From NCBI GenBank assembly GCA_947462335.1, contig OX381705.1:4082703-4146702 (forward strand): DNA of 64,000 bases, read 5' to 3'. The translations under genes were made by a program, and so were the position numbers. Shown in pieces: positions 23,701-35,165 of this stretch. How positions within the stretch are numbered: position 1 is the first letter of the stretch; each line of letters starts with the position of its first letter. The DNA comes from Harmothoe impar (taxonomy: Eukaryota > Annelida > Polychaeta > Phyllodocida > Polynoidae). The notes under the pieces were generated by a model. The model searched no databases and was not told where the DNA came from. It was given only the letters and a program-made list of their open reading frames with translations.

Positions 23701-24920
23701 AACGCCCTCAGGGGTGAGTCATACAGGGGAAGTCTCAGGGGTGAGTCAACGCACTCAGGGGAGTCATACAGGGGGGAGTCAACACTTTCAGGGGTCATGG
23801 AGGGTAGTTAACACATTAAGAGGTAAAAATCTGCATGGAGGGTAGCATGTCTACAATAATGATTTATCCTGCTGATGGGTGAACAGTGGCGTAGGAAAAG
23901 GGGGGGCCAGGGGGGCCCGGGCCCCCCCAATCACAGAGTAGGGGGGGCCTTAATATGTTTGGGCCCCCCCAAAATTTACCAAGACCCTATGATGTAATAC
24001 ACAAACTTTCCAAAATAAACCTTTCCCACATAGGGAAGAGTGGGGATGTTGGGGCCTGGCAACAAAAGATGCAATACTTAAGGGGGCTCAAATACTACTT
24101 TTCTATACATTTCCTATATGAGTGTGTATATGCACTTTCACGATTAAAAGCCGATATTCAAGGCCAGTTGGTTTGGGCCCCCCTGGGCCCCCCCAATGAA
24201 GATTTGCTTCCTACGCCTCTGGTGAATATCCACTTCGGTTTCTCTGGTAACTTAAGCTTAGAATGCTTTTTCATGGGCCAACAGGTTTACGAGTCAAGTC
24301 AACCTGTGTTATGAGAATTTTTTTTTCCATTCCTATTGATCGCGATTAATTATAGTTGTTCACTTCCCTACAGAGTATGCGAATGCAATAGACCAGAGTA
24401 AGGCGATGTACCTCCAGGAGGCGAGCGTGCTGCTCAAACAAGGAAACCGGGAAAAGGCCCAGATTCTGGTCACTAAGAAGAAGATTATAGAGAAAGAGGT
24501 AGGTCTGAGCTGAGGATTCAGCCAGTCCTTTAAACTACTACAAAAAATTGGTGGTTTCTCATCATCTAGTGAAAATATGAATTTGTGGCTAAAATACATA
24601 TATACAGCTAGGGAAATTAAGACTTTTCACGCACCATTTTCACATTTTAATAATAATAATTAAGAGTATGTTGATCCGCAATAGTTGTTATGATTCAAGT
24701 TATTCGTCAGTCACTGCATTACTGTCAGCATAAGTTTTAATTTTATACCAAATGTATCGATAATATTGATTGTTATGATGCGCACGGTGATGAGAAACCA
24801 GTACCAGAAAAATTGGATACAGTAAATAACTCAATTGCCACACCATATTCTCAATAAATAACTGTGCACCTTTTATCCCTGTTACAGGTGGAAGGCATCA
24901 GATCCAAGTTACCGCGGTAA
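20782..24920 (+). CDS. CC2D1: CC2D1/Lgd C-terminus, four exons (5' part not in view)
   Basis: Exons are 20782-20857, 23307-23436, 24374-24498 and 24888-24920 (stop TAA at 24918-24920). All have AG/GT borders, and intron phases 0, 1 and 0 fit. The 120-residue product aligns, from memory, with the region after the C2 domain of human CC2D1A/B. It starts with a VLEYEKQLFDRQI-type helix, then a charged helix, a GGVNALREYANAI motif (human GGVGIRREYAAQL) and a final helix that ends a few residues before the stop, as in the family. CC2D1/Lgd proteins bind the ESCRT-III subunit CHMP4/Shrub through DM14 domains and act in endosomal sorting, including of Notch. The DM14 repeats and the C2 domain must lie upstream. 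I found no C2 exon between 14.3 and 20.7 kb, so the satellite array may be intronic. The first intron here holds many MITEs. Confidence 0.85.
20875..21100. mobile_element. 'TATAAGCC' MITE in the CC2D1 intron
   Basis: Begins TACCGTAAATTCCCGTATAT and ends with the mirrored TTATCAGAGGTTTTAAGGTA. Internal AAGCCGC and CCCACACC motifs repeat. It starts 17 bp after the exon end at 20857. Confidence 0.65.
21104..21180. mobile_element. Fragment of the palindromic MITE
   Basis: A single hairpin (AAAGCAG..GGCGAGTTACTCGCC..CTGCTTTGGTGCATCATGAC) survives; both termini are missing. Confidence 0.65.
21635..21886. mobile_element. Palindromic MITE copy
   Basis: Full-length copy, from ATTAACGCCTTAAGG to CCTTAAAGGGTTAA, with both inner hairpins. 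It abuts the next copy, which starts within its right terminus. Confidence 0.8.
21883..22380. mobile_element. Palindromic MITE copy with a nested foldback element
   Basis: Left part 21883-22006 and right part 22280-22380 flank the foldback at 22007-22279. The copy shares its first bases with the end of the previous copy. Confidence 0.65.
22007..22279. mobile_element. Foldback element GGCCAAA...TTTGGCC
   Basis: The left arm GGCC-A-rich-TTTGTTTCAGGT is mirrored by ACCTGAAACAAA-T-rich-GGCC on the right, with a second inverted pair of AGGGTCGG motifs inside. The poly-A and poly-T stretches are part of the arms. Non-coding. Confidence 0.7.
22464..22914. mobile_element. Palindromic MITE copy with a nested insertion
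   Basis: Starts near TAATAACCCTGTGGGGACGG, ends in TCCTTGAAGGGTTA, and is split at about 22605-22798 by an 'AAGCGCC' MITE. A further fragment (about 22925-22990) follows. Confidence 0.7.
22605..22798. mobile_element. Nested MITE, TACCGT...ACGGTA ends
   Basis: Termini TACCGTTGTGTTTAAGCGC and GTTAAACACGACGGTACGGTA are inverted repeats. The interior repeats TTGTATAAGCGCC-like motifs. Confidence 0.7.
23004..23090. repeat. 29-bp tandem repeat, three copies
   Basis: CCTCAGTGGGGAACTATATG plus GAGTGATAA repeats at 23004, 23033 and 23062; the third copy is diverged at its end. It lies in the CC2D1 intron. Confidence 0.85.
23409..23790 (+). repeat. Minisatellite made of the CC2D1 exon/intron junction
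   Basis: The last bases of the CC2D1 exon and the start of its intron (GTCAACGCTCTCAGG|GGTGAGTC) are repeated in tandem. About nine CAGGGGTGAGTC motifs run from 23432 to about 23745, each a near-consensus splice donor. A higher-order unit of 114 bp (38 codons) places identical donors, in the same reading phase, with GT at 23437, 23551 and 23665. The frame stays open to 23717. The first donor gives the family-typical joint GGVNALR-EY. Confidence 0.9.
23884..24221. mobile_element. MITE with CAGTGGCGTAGGAA ends
   Basis: The left end CAGTGGCGTAGGAA is mirrored by the right end (complement CAGAGGCGTAGGAAG). Just inside lie matching GGGGGGCCC and GGGCCCCCC blocks, so the element can fold over most of its length. 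It lies in the CC2D1 intron between the donor minisatellite and the next exon. Confidence 0.75.
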
Positions 24921-26424
24921 TAAAGACGACAAGACAACGTTCTCAGAAAGAATATGTAGGAGTTGTATACGATACCCACACTATCATGGACACCCAGTGA
25001 TGTCATCTGTTACAGCCGTCTGGGCTAATCTCAGACGGAGAATTTTCTTCTTGAATTTCTTGATTTTTAATCTTTTGTTGGGAATACATACATAATTACC
25101 CAAGTATGCACAAATATGCAGATTATGTAATATATATGTAATTATTATTGTTGTTTGGCTGCCAGATTGTTGTTTGACTGTCGGTTATCACTTACAAGAG
25201 CTTATTTACTGTGTTGATGTATTGTATTATTTCTTCGCTATCGCTATTTTATATCAAAGGGGTCTAAAGCTGAGCATATACTTGGTAGCATTGCACTTTA
25301 CTTAAATCTCAGATGATAAACAGGGCCATTAAATAAGGTACAGACATATACTGCTATGTTTGTACCCATTGCATGTTCTCACCAGGGTATTTGAGTTGCA
25401 GATATTCAGTTGACTTCACCAGTTGTATTATTTACTTCTGTTTTCCCAATTTTCATGTACTTCTCACACACCATTAATTCTTGCATAGAAGCCTAAATCA
25501 TGTATAAGCCGCACCCCTAACTTTGATGAATCCTATAAGCCTCATTGGGGTTCTGAAAATCCAGCTCTGTAGTATACATACAAAAAAAGCCAAACTCTGT
25601 ATCTAAGCATGCTTTGTATCAAATTAAGGTTGAGTTTGACTCGTGTACAAACCACGACTTGTACGCAAGATTTATGATATATGTTGTTACCAAACTCAGT
25701 CTGATTTTTACAAAGATTCGGCTAATTCGTGGCTTCTCCAATATCTGCATTTGAAACTATGTATTCAACCACAAGGCATATGAACTAATGCAATAATGTA
25801 TATCCATTTTTGAGTTTTGTTATCATTTGTCGCTGCACCAATTGTGCAATAAGTAAGAAAAGGTATGGTCAGATATGACCGGTGTGCTTCTTTCCTCTCT
25901 CTGCAGTATAATACTTGGTGCTTCTATCATCTCCTTATATAGCTCCTATATACGTACATGTCACTTTGTGTATCATGACATTTCAAATCCCTGCAAATGC
26001 CTAACAATTATCCATAGTAATGGTGAAAAGATGTAATTTTGTGTATAAAAATACTCGGCATAGCTTGCGAAATATCATTGTATCAAAACATAATATCCAT
26101 GAAATTATAATCATAAAAGTAAACATATTCCAATATAAACTGTATATGATTATAGAAACCATTTCTTGTTGTCAACATTGGTATCAGATTTAGAATTTGA
26201 ATTTAGATCAACAACATTATTGGCTTATGGTTGGAAGTGCTATCTCCCAATGCATGGAAGAGTTTACATTAAAGTGCTATGTCAACCTTAAAGGGTAAAG
26301 CGTTTGCAAATATTGCCAGTTTGTTGACTATATCATTTAGTTTGAAAAGGAAAAGGCCAAAATGTACTGTACCCGCGTATAACTACTGAGCACCACAGGA
26401 TGAACAACAGACACCAAACTGTCA
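24921..26424. other. Probable 3' UTR and downstream DNA of CC2D1
   Basis: Follows the CC2D1 stop codon. TAATAAAG overlaps the stop, and other AT-rich stretches could carry the real polyadenylation signal; I cannot choose between them. At about 25490-25700 there are weak 'TATAAGCC' MITE traces. No further exon was recognised. Confidence 0.4.
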
Positions 26425-26753
26425 CAGGGTTCCCACACAGCAGTGTCAGTGTCAAGTCAGGGAAGTTTTATTTTTATTAAAAGTCAGTTAGACGTGAGTT
26501 AAAAAAAGAATTGTCATATTTTGTCAGTTAAATTCCAGATTATTGAGAAAATGTTATTTATTAATCATTTGGAAATATATCTTCAGGATAATTTACAGAA
26601 TGCACCATTTGACTTCTAGATTAAATAGGAAAAAAGTCTTGGTAGGATTATAAGCGAAAGGCAAGTCATTCGTGGAATTTAGGGTACTAAACGCGTCAGT
26701 TAAAATAATTTTGTGACAGTTAAAACTGTGACTGAAAAGTAGTGGGAACCCTG
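26425..26753. mobile_element. MITE with CAGGGTTCCCAC ends
   Basis: Left terminus CAGGGTTCCCAC and right terminus GTGGGAACCCTG are perfect inverted repeats. CTGTCA flanks both sides (26419-26424 and 26754-26759) as a likely target duplication. Interior sequence repeats CAGTTA and GTCAG motifs and has no transposase. The terminus resembles hAT-type ends, but that class call is an inference. Confidence 0.85.
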
Positions 26754-28085
26754 CTGTCACCTTGCTAATATCTGGTAGATATTGATATTGAAGTTAAAAG
26801 TGCCTTCCCTGCCCCCCCCCCCCACCGTAGTTTATGCCACCAGTATACATCATGTATTAATTAAACCCCAATATTGATTGTGAATATTTGTAGTTTTCTA
26901 GCTTGCATCTACCATAAGTTGCAAACTATGATCTACCAGTAAAGTGAATATAACAGAAGTAAAGTATGATTAAATGTATTTAATTACAATGACAAGTTCC
27001 CAATAGCATGTTTAGATATCCTTAGTTTCTATTAGTTGATATACTTTATGTCTGGCCATAAGGTGATTCTGCAGGAGATTATTTAGTTCGTAAATACCGC
27101 TCTGTGTAAAAAGATGTAATATACGCGATTCAAACTACCGATTGTTACGATGGTCACAGAATCATAACCTCCTGATTACGGTACATATTATACATATACA
27201 GCAACTTGTGATAGGTTGTCTTCATCATGACTCTGTACATCTGTAAAGTATACATGCTTGTTAAGTATGAATATCTCATTAAATATCTACTCTGAGATTA
27301 AAACTCATGTTTCTGTTGTTGTCATTGCCTTTCATTATTATATTAAAGTTATATCAATTCAGTTCAGTCACCACCCACCAGGTGGGGTGCCGTTGGTGAA
27401 TCCCTCCCCCCAATACACCAGTTATGTTAAGTTGTATATTGACATTAACAAACTCTAATCATACTCATCGATATGCTGATCAACAACAATAGCATATATT
27501 GATATCAATTTACATCATGGTACAAATGTGCCAGGAAGCACCCCCTCCCACAAGAGTTAGGGTTGGTCTCTGTGTCACATATACATACTTTTCATTATCA
27601 TAATACAGGCTATAAGCCTATTTATTTGACAGTCTAAATAAACAATAACAAACAAACAAACAACATCCTAACAGTTACACAATTTCATGAAGATCAATCA
27701 CTTATTTTTTAATCTCAACAACAATAAATACATCATACATAACAGTTGTAAAGACGTAATCAATGCACATCCCCCTAATAAGCACACAGACCATTTCTGG
27801 GCCAATTTTTAGAATATAAACAACCCAAATTATATCGTATCCTAAGCACAAATATACTCTACCCGAAATATCCAATATCTAGTTGTCTCTGGCAAATATA
27901 AGCACACCCTAAAAACTGATCATTCCTGTTACCATGATCTGACCGATATACATTCATGAGCATGTACCAGAAAATTGGTTAGTGGAGCCCCAGATATAGG
28001 CATCAAGGGATGACCCTGCCCAGCTGCTCAGCTCTCTGGTAGAACAGTGACTCCACCTTCTTATCCACATGCAAACAAAAAACCA
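26754..28085. other. Non-coding AT-rich stretch
   Basis: Includes a C run near 26812-26823 and an AAAC-repeat near 27640-27663. No exon with convincing borders was seen. Confidence 0.45.
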
Positions 28086-28260
28086 CATGCCTAATTGCCT
28101 GCTGCCCAGTCGCCCAGCTGCCTGCTGCCCTTTTCCCTGCTGCCCTTTTCCCTGCTGCCCTTTTCTTTGCTGCCCAGTTGCCTGCTGCCCAGTTGCCTGC
28201 TGCCCAGTTGCCTGCCGCCCAATTGCCTGCTGCCCAGTTGCCTGCTGCCCAGTTGCCCAA
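28086..28260. repeat. 15-17-bp minisatellite (GCCTGCTGCCCAGTT)
   Basis: About eleven copies of GCCTGCTGCCCAGTT, with an inner variant block CCTGCTGCCCTTTTCC. It creates open frames on both strands (Cys/Pro-rich or Gly/Ala/Trp-rich) that are not considered genes. Confidence 0.9.
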
Positions 28261-28759
28261 AAGTTTATAAATAATGATGTTAATTTTGACAGAATAGGGA
28301 CTTTATTATGTCTATGATATCCAAAGTCATTCATAGCAAATAAGTCCTCAGGGCTTGACATCAAGCTTGGACGTGTACAACCCTATAGTAGGGTGGGCAA
28401 TCTCCCCGGGCGCTCACGCTGGCCGTACCTGCCGCAATGCTAAATGACCCTTTTGAAAAAATCAATTTCTTGGGGGCAAATGGTAGCATAGATTGAAGTA
28501 AATACTTTCCGGAAAGCTTGAGGTCAGATCTATCCATATATGCAATCTATAATACTGTATGACAACTATAACTTGGTTAAATCATGAGCTGAAAACAGAG
28601 TTACGCAGCATTTTTATTACCATCTGTCAGGCAGTTCTGAAAATAGTCCTCATAGATTGAAGTCATAGAATGTCTACTTCTCTCTCTATCCTGCAAGTAT
28701 CCCTATAAGGGAATATTGTACACAGTTAGGGCTACATGCCAGTATTTTTTTTTTTTTGT

Positions 28760-29460
28760 GACCATTTTAAGTTTTTCAAAAATTAAACAAAACTTTCTAT
28801 ATCTACTCGGAAATAGATAACACATACAAGGAATGGTTTGGCCCTCTTTGGCACCCTCTAAATGGAATCAGAAGGCCTTATTTAGTCTAGTAGAGTTGAG
28901 TTTGAACTATTTAATATGCACGGTTTTGAGCGATTTTGAGATGAAGTCATAAATACCCACATTTTTTTCATCAATATCTAAATATTTTATTTCTATAATA
29001 TCCACACAAAATCATTCACTACTTTGGTTTCCCATAAATTAGGCGGTTATTGGGCTCTAAATTGTAGCCATGTATGTCAGCTTTAAGTTGATATGCAGCA
29101 TAATATTATGGCTCAATTTTCGATAAAGCTACATGGATTGCAACCTTGCCCTCTAAAAGCCGACGGAGACTGGTAATTAAAGCATAAATACTGATAAATA
29201 TCAGAAATAGATATCTCACTTAAGTAATGATTTGGCCTTGATGGCACCTTCTAGATGGAATCACAGGGCCCTATTTAGTCTAGAAAAGTTTACTTTTATT
29301 TATTTTACATGCACGATTTTGAGAATAAGTTGAACTAACCTACAATATTTTCATCAATATTTTAACTTTTTATTTCTCTAATATCCACAGAAAATCATTC
29401 AGTACATTAGTTCTGTGTGAGTTAAGACTGCCATTGGGCTTTAAATCTTAGATATGCATT
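28760..29460 (+). repeat. Two diverged direct copies of a ~390-bp sequence
   Basis: Blocks around 28827-29065 and 29224-29455 share, in order, TTTGGCC..GGCACC, TAAATGGAATCA/TAGATGGAATCA, CCTATTTAGTCTAG, TTTCATCAATAT and ATAATATCCACA/AAAATCATTCA. An old tandem duplication or two copies of one repeat family. Confidence 0.65.
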
Positions 29461-29875
29461 CCTCAGTGTCTAAGCTGTGATATGATACATATAAATATGG
29501 GTATAATATATTTTTTTGAATATTTGTATCTATGTTGTTCTCGGCCGCGCAGTAAATACGTAAAAGCGCAAGACTCGACAGGTACTTTGATGTATTTCAA
29601 AATATTCAATTTGTCATAGATTCTGAACCACTAATGATAAAATTAATATGAAAATAGATCTGGAATCCTCATCCTCTCAGCTTTGATTTGCAATAATACA
29701 CAAATACATGGTGTTGTTAGGTAAAATCTAAGTGTCCACCCTACCTATAGGTAGGTTTAAAATTTGGCAAATACACCTATGTAGCCTATAGTATATTTCC
29801 CATTGCTAAGTTGCAAGTCCTTTGGACTTAAAAGATCCTAGCTATAGTAGGCCTATATTTAAATTTGGCAAAGAG

Positions 29876-30120
29876 GGCCAAATAAAAGAAAAGGGTTGTT
29901 TCCGGTCACCTGACCCGGGTGTGGCAAAAAAGTACTGTGTCCCCCCTTTTTATCACTTTTCTTTTTTTTGTTGCTACAAGCCAGTTTTAAATTGGACGAT
30001 TTTTAAGGAATTTAGAGGAAAAACGCTAAAAGTAGTCCTAACATGAGGAAATGCAAAAAAATCTGCCCTCAGTTTGTCCGACCAATTTACTGGAAACCAA
30101 CCTTCCTTCTTTTTTTGGCC
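29876..30120. mobile_element. Foldback element GGCCAAA...TTTGGCC
   Basis: Starts GGCCAAATAAAAGAAAAGG and ends CCTTCCTTCTTTTTTTGGCC. Just inside, GTTTCCGGTCACCTGACC is mirrored by an imperfect GTCCGACC..GGAAAC block. Same family as 22007-22279. Confidence 0.7.
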
Positions 30121-30375
30121 TAGGCCTATATATAGGCACTTTGATAAAATGTAGATTTTAATTTGATCTCATCTGCTAAAGCTGACGGAGATCTAACAGT
30201 GTCTAAAACTTTTGGAATTATATTTCTACCTAGTCTATAACAGAATATATAGGGATATTAGTGCTCAAAATGATAGGCCTACTCCCAATATAGAAATGGT
30301 AGAGGTGTGATTCAGTTATTGTGATGTGGATGTAACACCTGGAGGCTATGTCCGCACCTAGCACATGCACTCCAG

Positions 30376-30465
30376 GGTGCGGAGAACGGCCCCCAGGTGT
30401 TGCCTGGGCGGCACCTGATGCCCCTGGTGCCGCCCAGGCAACACCTGGGGGCCGTTCTCCGCACC
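30376..30465. repeat. Perfect 40-bp inverted repeat with 10-bp spacer
   Basis: The left arm (30376-30415, starting GGTGCGGAGAACGG) and right arm (30426-30465, ending CCGTTCTCCGCACC) are exact reverse complements over 40 bases, separated by TGATGCCCCT. The arms are about 70% GC in AT-rich surroundings. As RNA or single-stranded DNA it would form a very stable hairpin. Confidence 0.95.
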
Positions 30466-31226
30466 ATGACCCTCAGGAGACAAAATGTGTCACAGTTTCA
30501 CCCACCTCAAAATGGTACTGCACCAACGCGCACATGCATGAAATTTGGTACATTTGTAATTTGATATCTATTTTGTATGTGCGTTTTGGGTTTATTTATG
30601 TGCTTTAAAGTCTACTGATTTTTTATACGACTTTCAATTTGACCCAAAATTTGGAATAGTCTAGCTCAGTCAATAATGCGTATTTTTTCTCTCTGATTTC
30701 ACTGGAGGCTAGTTTAATATTAAAGCTTTGAAACTAAGCATCACAACCATAAAGGAACAGCTTATTAGTGTATGAAATCACTATTCCCATATTTGCGGAA
30801 ATCGGTACCTCTCCTGCACCCCACGAAAATCTTATCACACCTCTGACAGCTTCTCTGCCGGCTCACAGCAGCGTTAGCAAAGTACCTACTATATAGCTTA
30901 TTTGGCAAAATACGCTTTTGGGTATGCAATTGTTGGATCTTGAAAAGTTCAAGTATAGTTATAGCTGTTATCATTGAGTTCCAACCCCCCCCCCCCAGCC
31001 ACTTTTGTACCCCTACTAAGCCTCCAGATCCTCTCCCGTTAACCCCTTTAATAGAGACTGGTATCAAATTCTACCCCCCCCCCCGCCCCAGTAACCCTGT
31101 TCCCCCCCAACCCAGCCCCAGTATGGCAGTAGGCCGCATGCCGGTGGTGGTAGCGGCCGTGGCAAGGGAGCGACATGGCCCGTAGAACGCAGCGTGAAAA
31201 ATTCCAAGCCCACGGGACTTACTTAC

Positions 31227-31504
31227 CCACAGCTTTCTTCCTCCTGCATGCCAGCTTTCCCGGCTGGAGAATCGATTTCAGTTGGTTTCAGTTTATTTAG
31301 GTAAATAATGGCATTGAACTGCTCGAGTTGGGATGAAGAAGAAGGTGGGGTAGCTGATTTTGAGCCGTCTTGTGTTGATGAGAGTAGAAAGCAAAAGTTG
31401 AATGGTGTTATAGTGTAGGGTGGACGGATGGTGGAGGGATCGGGGAGGGATGCAGGGGGTGAGAGGGCAGTGAGCACCAGGCTCCGTCCCCGGGACGTGA
31501 CCAC
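31227..31504 (-). CDS. Possible exon on the minus strand
   Basis: An open frame on the minus strand ends in a strong splice-donor-like sequence (CTGTGG|GTAAGTAAG). Its last 30 residues (LEQFNAIIYLNKLKPTEID...) look less repetitive than other open frames here. The 5' part is Ser/Pro-rich with no clear ATG. The same bases on the plus strand could be an acceptor (CCCACAG). No family was recognised. Confidence 0.2.
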
Positions 31505-31825
31505 CGGAGAGCGCCACCAGTAGTCCGAGTATTCCCCTGTACATTTCGTGAGACACCAGCCACTTTCATGGCGTCACCTGCTGCGGTCTGCTGCTAGTAC
31601 ACTGTAGCCTTCATCTTCCTGGAAATTACACCACATTCATAATCAAATAGTATACATGAAAGGTAAATGAAATAAAGGATGCAGTCAGGAGTGGAGGAGA
31701 ACGATTATCTGGAAGGAAAATTACCGTTTTGAAAGGTGAGAAGCAAAACATCAACTTTTACTCAATCTCGGAGACTCAATCTGTGCCCCCAGCTTGTGAG
31801 TCACTGTGTCTGTGATCCTATGAAT

Positions 31826-32555
31826 GTAGGCCCAGACATGCCAACTGTCCCGGATTACCCGGGAGACTCCCGGTTTTGGGTCAATGTTTGAGTGGTTTTC
31901 CAGCTGCCTCCCAGCCTCCCCGTCTCTCCCGGTTTTAAGCTTTCCAGAGCTAAAAGAATTCTTCAAATATTCCTACTAGAACCAAAGTTATTAAAATATT
32001 CACCAGAATACATATTTGATATCCAGATTTTAATTTTTTTCTAAAAGGCCAGATCAACCCCCGCCCCCTCTGGTCGAAAAGTCGCCAAAATTAAGGGCCC
32101 CATGTCACAAAGTCTCCTTTTACATCTGTTGCCCTCCCCCCCCACCCCCATCTTTTTGGGAATGCACAATAACCTCGGTGAACAAATCTAAAGGCTGATG
32201 GCAAATTCCTAAATTTGCAAATTGCTGTTATGTATCTTCTGCCACCCCGGCCAAGGTTGGAGAGAGGGATACAGTATTGTAGAGTAGGGAGTGTTCATTT
32301 ATTTAGTCCAGGGGGGGTGGTGGGTGTAAACATTTCCGACCCCTCCTGATGGGGGGGGGGCGTAAAAAATTCAGCATATTAAGCCAAAAAAAAACTGCAC
32401 GTTACTATGAGTGTGGGGGGGGGGGGGGGCGAAAAATTTCTAGACATTCAACATTTCCAACATCCAGCCCCCTGGCCAGATCAATCCCCAACCGCTCTCC
32501 AAGAAAGATTCTCCCGGTTTTAGTCTATCAAATGTTGGCATGTATAAGGCCTACT
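31826..32555. mobile_element. ~730-bp MITE, GTAGGCC...ACATGCCAAC ends
   Basis: The left end GTAGGCCCAGACATGCCAAC is mirrored by GTTGGCATGTATAAGGCCTAC on the right. CTCCCGGTTTT motifs recur at both ends, and the interior has C- and G-runs. No open frame of transposase type. Confidence 0.75.
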
Positions 32556-34261
32556 ATCCGAATGTAAGTGGGCCTAGTCCTACTTAGAAAGGGGGTCATT
32601 AAATTACTCAACTGATTACATAGACTAGGCCCGCGTCTGTATATAGTACAGACTGGGAGCCAGCAGCAGCACCGTCTTACACTCTTCAAGCATAGCCCTG
32701 ACAAAGTATATGCTTGGCGAGTGTAGCTGGTGCAGTATGCGTATCACTCTCCACCAGATGTTTAGTAATGCTGGTGTATGTACCCAATATCTGCTTGGAG
32801 AAGGTACTGCTAAGCCAACGCCGTCCCCAGACCTGATAAGGCTCTGGGTCAGACCCTGCTCGGCGTGAGGACACGGGTGGGCGGGTCTGAAGGTGTGAGA
32901 CTACTGATTACAGGACTGCCTCATGAACAGTTTCAACTTTGCCCCATATCACCGATGGCCCCAACCCCATTGTAATGTAGGGCCCCAGACGGGTGAATTT
33001 GACAAGGGGACAAGGACACTAAGCCTAGGGCCTTAGGGGCCAACTTTAATAGGATCGACAAGGGACATGGAAGTTCAGTGACAAGGGACAAATGCCATTG
33101 CTTAGCTGTGACAAGGAAAACAGTACTTATTGGTTAGCTCAATGACAAGAAATGGACTTTCCCGAGCTGAAAGAATTGTGTAGATATTCCTAGATCCAAA
33201 ATGGTGCACAATATTACCCTATGGTATTACATTCTAGCTAATTTCCAATAATTTTAGGTATTTTAAATACATTAAAAACAACCTATTGAAAGCATGGTTC
33301 AAATTGTATAGGAAGGGATCACAAATTAGTTTAAATAACGCCAGACCCATGGAAAACAATATGTTTTTACAATTTTCCTTATGAAATAAAGGTCATGACC
33401 TTCAGGTGCGTGATATAACCCCTGTTAGTGCGTGATATAGCCCTGTGGTGCGTGATATAACCCTAAAGAAAAACTAGAGTAGAACCTATTTTCGCCATGC
33501 CCCAAGAGCAAGTATATTATACAAATACAATCACGTTTTGCCTTTATCATATGAAATGGGACAAAAAACTTCTTTTTCTATTATTCTGGGTGATTACAAT
33601 TAATATTAAGGCATAATTTTAGGCTTATACTCGCGATATTGCCCCATTTTACCCTAAAGACTTCCCTTTTCCTTCTTTAATTTCAAAAGACCCCTATTTT
33701 TCGATCCATAGGCCTACTAGAAAAACGTTGAAGACGGCTATATAGCAGCCATTCGTTATTAGTTTTCAAAGTTTTTCTAGAGTTATAGGCCTATATGTGC
33801 CCACAGGTCTATCTAACTAGTAACAGTTGGTCCTATTGCCTATATGTCCCCCAAACCCCTTAAAGTATATCAATATAGAGATAGAGTTCCTCAATTCTAA
33901 TCAGCGATGGACACCCACATCTTCAGAATACACGGAATAGTATGTCCCCTGACCCCTCAAAATATCCCATTCTTGGTTGGTCATTTATAGGGCCAATAAC
34001 TCTGGTTACCCAGAATTAGCCCTCCCATCCCTTGGCGAGTAGGCCTATCAGATGGATGGAACTATAACCTATACCCGGTACATAAAGTACTGGGTATGAA
34101 TCATTTCTCAACAGTAAAGGATTTGGTGCAGTGTTGCCGTAATGACACCAGCACATCGGTTTTTGCCCATGTAAAATCCTAATGGCCGATGTATGGGTCT
34201 TGGACACCGGCCATAATGAAAGCTTTCCAAAAGTGGCTTGGAGCACAGGTCATACTAACTT
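32556..34261. other. Non-coding stretch
   Basis: Contains a short direct repeat GTGCGTGATATA(A/G)CCC (three times near 33409-33465) and scattered TAGGCCTA motifs. No gene recognised. Confidence 0.4.
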
Positions 34262-35165
34262 CCAAGTACTACCGTCCGAGTACTACCTTCCGAGTACTAC
34301 CGTCCGAGTACTACAGTCCGAGTACTACCGTCCGAGTACTACCGTCCGAGTACTACCATCCGAGTACTACAGTCTGAGTACTAACGTCCGAGTACTACCG
34401 TCCGAGTACTACCGTCCGAGTACTACCGTCCGAGTACTACCGTCCGAGTACTGACGTCCGAGTACTACCGTCCGAGTACTACCGTCCGAGTACTACAGTC
34501 CGAGTACTAACGTCCGAGTACTACCGTCCGAGTACTACCGTCCGAGTACTACCGTCCGAGTACTACCGTCCGAGTACTACCGTCCGAGTACTGACGTCCG
34601 AGTACTTACTTCCGAGTACTAACATCTGAGTACTAACATTCGAGTACTAACGTTCGAGTACTAACTTCCGAGTACTAACGTTCGAGTACTAACGTCCGAG
34701 TACTAACGTCCGAGTACTAACGTCCGAGTACTAACGTCCGAGTACTAACGTCCGAGTACTAACTTCCGAGTACTAACGTCCGAGTACTAACGTCCGAGTA
34801 CTAACGTCCGAGTACTAACGTCCGAGTACTAACGTCCGAGTACTAACGTCCGAGTACTAACGTCCGAGTACTAACGTCCGAGTACTAACGTCCGAGTACT
34901 AACGTCCGAGTACTAACGTCCGAGTACTAACGTCCGAGTACTAACGTCCGAGTACTAACTTCCGAGTACTAATGTCAGAGTACTAACTTCCGAGTACTAA
35001 CTTCCAAACACTAACGTCCAAACACTAACGTCCAAACACTAACGTCCAAACACTAACGTCCAAACACTAACGTCCAAACACTAACGTCCAAACACTAAAG
35101 TCCAAACACTAACGTCCAAACACTAACGTCCAAACACTAACGTCCAAACACTAACGTCCAAACAC
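34262..35165. repeat. 14-bp minisatellite, about 64 copies in three blocks
   Basis: The unit CTAACGTCCGAGTA repeats with little length change. Three sequence types follow one another: CTACCGTCCGAGTA (about 34262-34595), CTAACGTCCGAGTA (about 34600-35000) and CTAACGTCCAAACA (about 35003-35165). The first two contain the palindrome AGTACT. There are no unique spacers, so it is not a CRISPR array. Confidence 0.95.

Noticed and set aside
28003..28364. Ala/Gly/Trp-rich and Cys/Pro-rich open frames
   Set aside because: Both are translations of the 15-17-bp minisatellite.
34262..35165. CRISPR-like regular repeat
   Set aside because: Units abut without unique spacers, the period is only 14 bp, and the context is an animal genome.
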